Of a DNA stretch of 64,000 nucleotides, positions 61,370 to 64,000 are shown in pieces (within the stretch, counting starts at the first letter, position 1; each line of letters opens with the position of its first letter). Below the pieces are notes generated by a model. The model was not told the DNA's origin. It searched no databases and worked only from the letters and a program-made list of their open reading frames with translations. This DNA is from an uncultured Bacteroidales bacterium (GTDB taxonomy: Bacteria; Bacteroidota; Bacteroidia; Bacteroidales; UBA932), in assembly GCA_900316525.1 (NCBI GenBank), contig ONDF01000003.1, positions 124,001 to 188,000 on the forward strand. Reading direction: 5' to 3'. The translations under genes were made by a program, and so were the position numbers.

Positions 61370-62734
61370 ATGAAGATCAAGAGAAATGTCAGTTTCAAAC
61401 TGAGGGCTTACGGAAAGAATAACGACCTTTTCCAGATTAGGCTTCGCACCACGTTCAATTCCCAGCGGCTGGACCTCAAGACCGGATGCCAGATCAATAA
61501 GAAATCTGCCTGGGACGAAGAAGCAGAACTGGTCAAGACGGGCTACAAAGGCCCAAAGGGTGAGACAGCCCTGTCCATCAACAACGAGCTCCGGAACATC
61601 AAGGACCAGATGGAATCCACATTCAAGTTCTTCGAGGCCATCGACCAAATCCCCACCCCTTCTCAGCTTCAGAAGAAGTATGAGGACCGGCTGAACGGAT
61701 CTGTTCCCCAAAAGCCAGCCCCGGAGCCCAAGAAGGTTCGCAAGCCCAAGGAACACGACTTCTTCAAGGTCTATGATATGTTCCTGAAGGAGTGCGGCGA
61801 GAAGAACGCCTGGACGGAAGCCACCTTCGAGAAGATGGAGGCGATGCGCGTCGATCTGACCACTTTCAAGAAGAACATCAAGTTCTCCGACCTGACGGAA
61901 GCCACCCTGACGGAGTTCGTCGCATATATGCGCGACAGCAAGAAGCTTCGCACTCCCCGGAAAAAGAAGGGAGAAAGAGATGATTATGATCAGGAGGATC
62001 TGGTGGGTCTGAAGAACTCCACCATCGAGAAGAAGTTGGGCTACCTCCGTTGGTTCCTGAACTGGGCGACCGACCGGGGCTACAACACCAACCTGGACTA
62101 TAAGAAGTTCCACCCGACGCTCAAGATGACCCAGCGGAAGGTTATATACCTTACCAAAGAGGAGATATCCCGCGTCCGTGACCTGGAACTCTCCGAATCC
62201 CAGGCCTACCTGGATCCTATCCGGGACATCTTCCTGTTCTGCTGCTTCTCCGGACTCCGTCACTCCGACGTCAACAATCTCCGCCGCAGCGACATCAAGG
62301 GTGACCACATCGAGGTCACGACCGTCAAGACGGCGGACAGCATCTCCATCGAGCTGAACAAGGTTACCAGGGATATTCTGGAGAAATACAAGGACACCCC
62401 CTTCAAGGACAACAAGGCCCTGCCGAACTATACTAACCAGGCAATGAACCGCGACATCAAGGAGCTGTGCAAACTCGCCGGTATCAATGAGGAGATCCGT
62501 GTCACCACCTACAAGGGCAACGTCCGAACCGACAAGATCCAGCCTAAGTGGGAACTAGTCGGCACCCACACCGGCCGCCGCACCTTCATCGTCAACGCCC
62601 TGTCCCTCGGCATCACCCCCAACATCGTGATGAAGTGGACCGGCCACTCCGACTACAAGGCCATGAAGCCTTACATCGATATCGTGGATTCCATCAAAGC
62701 GAGCTCAATGACGAAGTTTGATGGGTTGATATAG
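61370..62734 (+). CDS. tyrosine recombinase/integrase
   Basis: The full-length integrase has 454 residues. An N-terminal arm-binding region (VSFKLRAYGKNNDLFQIRLRT) and a SAM-like core-binding domain (about 120-230) precede the catalytic domain. The catalytic residues are R in CCFSGLRHSDVNNL (about 296), HxxR in GTHTGRRTFIVNAL (about 400), H in KWTGHSDY and Tyr in KPYIDIVD (about 435). Such enzymes integrate and excise mobile elements in Bacteroidota. The start is supported by AAGGAG before the ATG and a promoter about 70 nt upstream. Confidence 0.95.
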   Translation: MKIKRNVSFKLRAYGKNNDLFQIRLRTTFNSQRLDLKTGCQINKKSAWDEEAELVKTGYKGPKGETALSINNELRNIKDQMESTFKFFEAIDQIPTPSQLQKKYEDRLNGSVPQKPAPEPKKVRKPKEHDFFKVYDMFLKECGEKNAWTEATFEKMEAMRVDLTTFKKNIKFSDLTEATLTEFVAYMRDSKKLRTPRKKKGERDDYDQEDLVGLKNSTIEKKLGYLRWFLNWATDRGYNTNLDYKKFHPTLKMTQRKVIYLTKEEISRVRDLELSESQAYLDPIRDIFLFCCFSGLRHSDVNNLRRSDIKGDHIEVTTVKTADSISIELNKVTRDILEKYKDTPFKDNKALPNYTNQAMNRDIKELCKLAGINEEIRVTTYKGNVRTDKIQPKWELVGTHTGRRTFIVNALSLGITPNIVMKWTGHSDYKAMKPYIDIVDSIKASSMTKFDGLI

Positions 62735-62751
62735 AATTGTTTGCCGAATTG

Positions 62752-62783
62752 TTTGGAATTATGCTTCATAAACATTATGTTTG
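62752..62783 (+). promoter_or_regulatory. promoter of the ATPase gene
   Basis: TTTG (62752-62755), a 20-nt spacer and TATGTTTG (62776-62783), a full consensus match 23 nt before the ATG. Confidence 0.75.
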
Positions 62784-62805
62784 TAGAGCATAATAATTGA
62801 CAGAA

Positions 62806-64000
62806 ATGAGATTCGTTGACAGAGAGAAAGAAATCGCGCGTCTTCAGCAGCTGCTGAAAGGCGATTCTCCGTATTTCGTTATCATTCGGGGACGACGCAG
62901 AATCGGCAAATCGACTCTGATCGGGAAAGTGCTATGCGAGAAAGATATCTATTATGAGGCAGACAGGACGGACCCGGTAAACCAGATGGCGGAACTGTCC
63001 CGTATGGTAGCTCATGTTATTCCAGGGTTTGATGATGCCGTGTATAAAGATTGGCGGGCATTACTCTCTGCCATAAATCATCGTGTGACAGAAAGGATAA
63101 CCCTCTGCCTTGATGAGTTTCCGTACCTTGCAGAAGGGACGCCTTCGCTGCCGTCCATTATCCAGGGTCTTTTGGACTCGGATACGGACAAACTGAAATA
63201 CAACCTGATTCTGTGTGGATCTTCCCAGCAGATGATGTACAACCTCACCCACGACGAGTCTTCTCCGCTGTACGGAAGAACAGATGCTGACTTTGGGATG
63301 AAGGCAATACCTGTCAACTATCTGCAAGAAGCCTTGAATCTGGATGCCCAGAAAACCATCGAGCATTACGCCGTTTGGGGCGGTGTCCCCAGATACTGGA
63401 AACTGGCGGAATCCTCGGCTTCCCTGAAGGATGCCATTTGGACACATATCCTGTCTGACATGGGAGCCTTGTACGAGGAGCCGCTTCGTCTTTTCCGGGA
63501 CGATATGAAGGATATCGTCAAGACATCAACCCTCATGTCCGTCATCGGGGGCGGGACCAACCGCCTGTCGGAGATTGCTTCCCGTCTGGGCGAACCGGCA
63601 ACGAACCTGTCCAGGCCCTTAGCCAAGTTGATAGATCTGGGATATCTGGAGAAAGAAGTTCCTTTTGGGGAATCTGTAAAGTCTTCCAAGAGAAGCCTCT
63701 ATAGAATAGCCGATCCCTTCCTGCTTTTCTACAACAAGTTTGTCGTCCCCAACAAATCTTTCATCGAACTTAGGCGCAATGCTCCTGTTGAAGCGGCTTT
63801 TGAACGGGATTTTCCCGGGCATGTCGGTTATTGGTGGGAGCACATCTGTCGGGATGCCGTGAGCGGAAATATAATTGACGGAATCAGTTACGGCATTGCT
63901 CGCCGTTGGTGGGGAAAGATTAACGTTGTCAACGAAGAAGGAAGGCCAGAAAGCAAGGATATTGAACTGGATGTAGTTGCGGAGTCTCTGGACCATTCGA
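62806..64000 (+). CDS. archaeal-type ATPase with DUF234 C-terminal domain (runs off right edge)
   Basis: From the ATG at 62806 the frame stays open for 398 codons to the window edge. The N-terminal P-loop domain starts MRFVDREKEIARLQQLL, with Walker A GRRRIGKST and Walker B TLCLDEFPYL. A winged-helix segment follows (LSEIASRLGEPATNLSRPLAKLIDLGYLEKE), then the DUF234 nuclease-like region (YRIADPFLLFYNKFV ... ELDVVAES, an acidic ELDVV motif as in restriction-like nucleases). The family is widespread in Bacteroidota and archaea and often lies on mobile DNA; function is uncertain, possibly defence or toxin-like. It has its own strong promoter. Confidence 0.88.
   Translation, partial: MRFVDREKEIARLQQLLKGDSPYFVIIRGRRRIGKSTLIGKVLCEKDIYYEADRTDPVNQMAELSRMVAHVIPGFDDAVYKDWRALLSAINHRVTERITLCLDEFPYLAEGTPSLPSIIQGLLDSDTDKLKYNLILCGSSQQMMYNLTHDESSPLYGRTDADFGMKAIPVNYLQEALNLDAQKTIEHYAVWGGVPRYWKLAESSASLKDAIWTHILSDMGALYEEPLRLFRDDMKDIVKTSTLMSVIGGGTNRLSEIASRLGEPATNLSRPLAKLIDLGYLEKEVPFGESVKSSKRSLYRIADPFLLFYNKFVVPNKSFIELRRNAPVEAAFERDFPGHVGYWWEHICRDAVSGNIIDGISYGIARRWWGKINVVNEEGRPESKDIELDVVAESLDHS

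Overview
The window is a GC-rich piece of a Bacteroidales chromosome (phylum Bacteroidota), probably from an uncultured gut or rumen lineage. Support comes from oar-like TonB-dependent receptors, BACON-domain lipoproteins, a gldH / ricT / holB cluster, the DUF4271-hemD-rnpA-yidD order, a GT117 (DUF2723) membrane protein, and Bacteroidota promoter boxes (TTTG, about 20 bp, TAnnTTTG) ahead of many genes. The genus is not determined.

Layout. 1-15,429 (minus strand) is a surface and secretion locus: two large paralogous TonB receptors, a BACON/OB-fold lipoprotein, a giant OB-repeat lipoprotein broken by two frameshifts, a BACON plus DNA/RNA non-specific endonuclease, an endonuclease/exonuclease/phosphatase enzyme, and a third receptor-like protein running off the left edge. 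Two secreted nucleases among OB-fold surface proteins and TonB channels suggest a system for capturing extracellular nucleic acid. 15,626-18,484 holds metK (behind a SAM-II-like riboswitch and terminator), smpB and miaA. 18,481-31,950 (minus) is a long, tightly packed run: trmB, gldH, ricT, holB, a polyprenyl synthase, a LOG protein, two outer-membrane barrels, trxA, a PII-like protein, a tripartite RND pump and lgt. 32,094-46,280 carries pgk, an rRNA methyltransferase, the GT117 protein, an acyltransferase / ACP / AMP-ligase group, menG/ubiE, yidD, rnpA, hemD, DUF4271, a SUI1 factor and malQ. 46,537-57,534 (plus) carries rsgA, a MATE pump, alaS, an unusual in-frame LptF-Fmt fusion, thiamine diphosphokinase, a polyferredoxin and a ferredoxin-type aldo/keto reductase. 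An esterase and a bile-acid/sodium symporter family protein follow on the minus strand.

59,110-64,000 is an accessory island with lower GC over much of its length: a remnant integrase, an orphan secreted glycan-binding protein, an intact tyrosine recombinase and an archaeal-type ATPase (DUF234) running off the right edge. 

Between genes there is unusual non-coding structure: three 125-140 nt multi-hairpin (cloverleaf-like) elements, two bracketed by direct repeats; a pair of identical-stem hairpins; and two families of dispersed palindromic repeats. One repeat family has been absorbed in frame into trmB and the polyferredoxin, giving both proteins the peptide PSEAKES.
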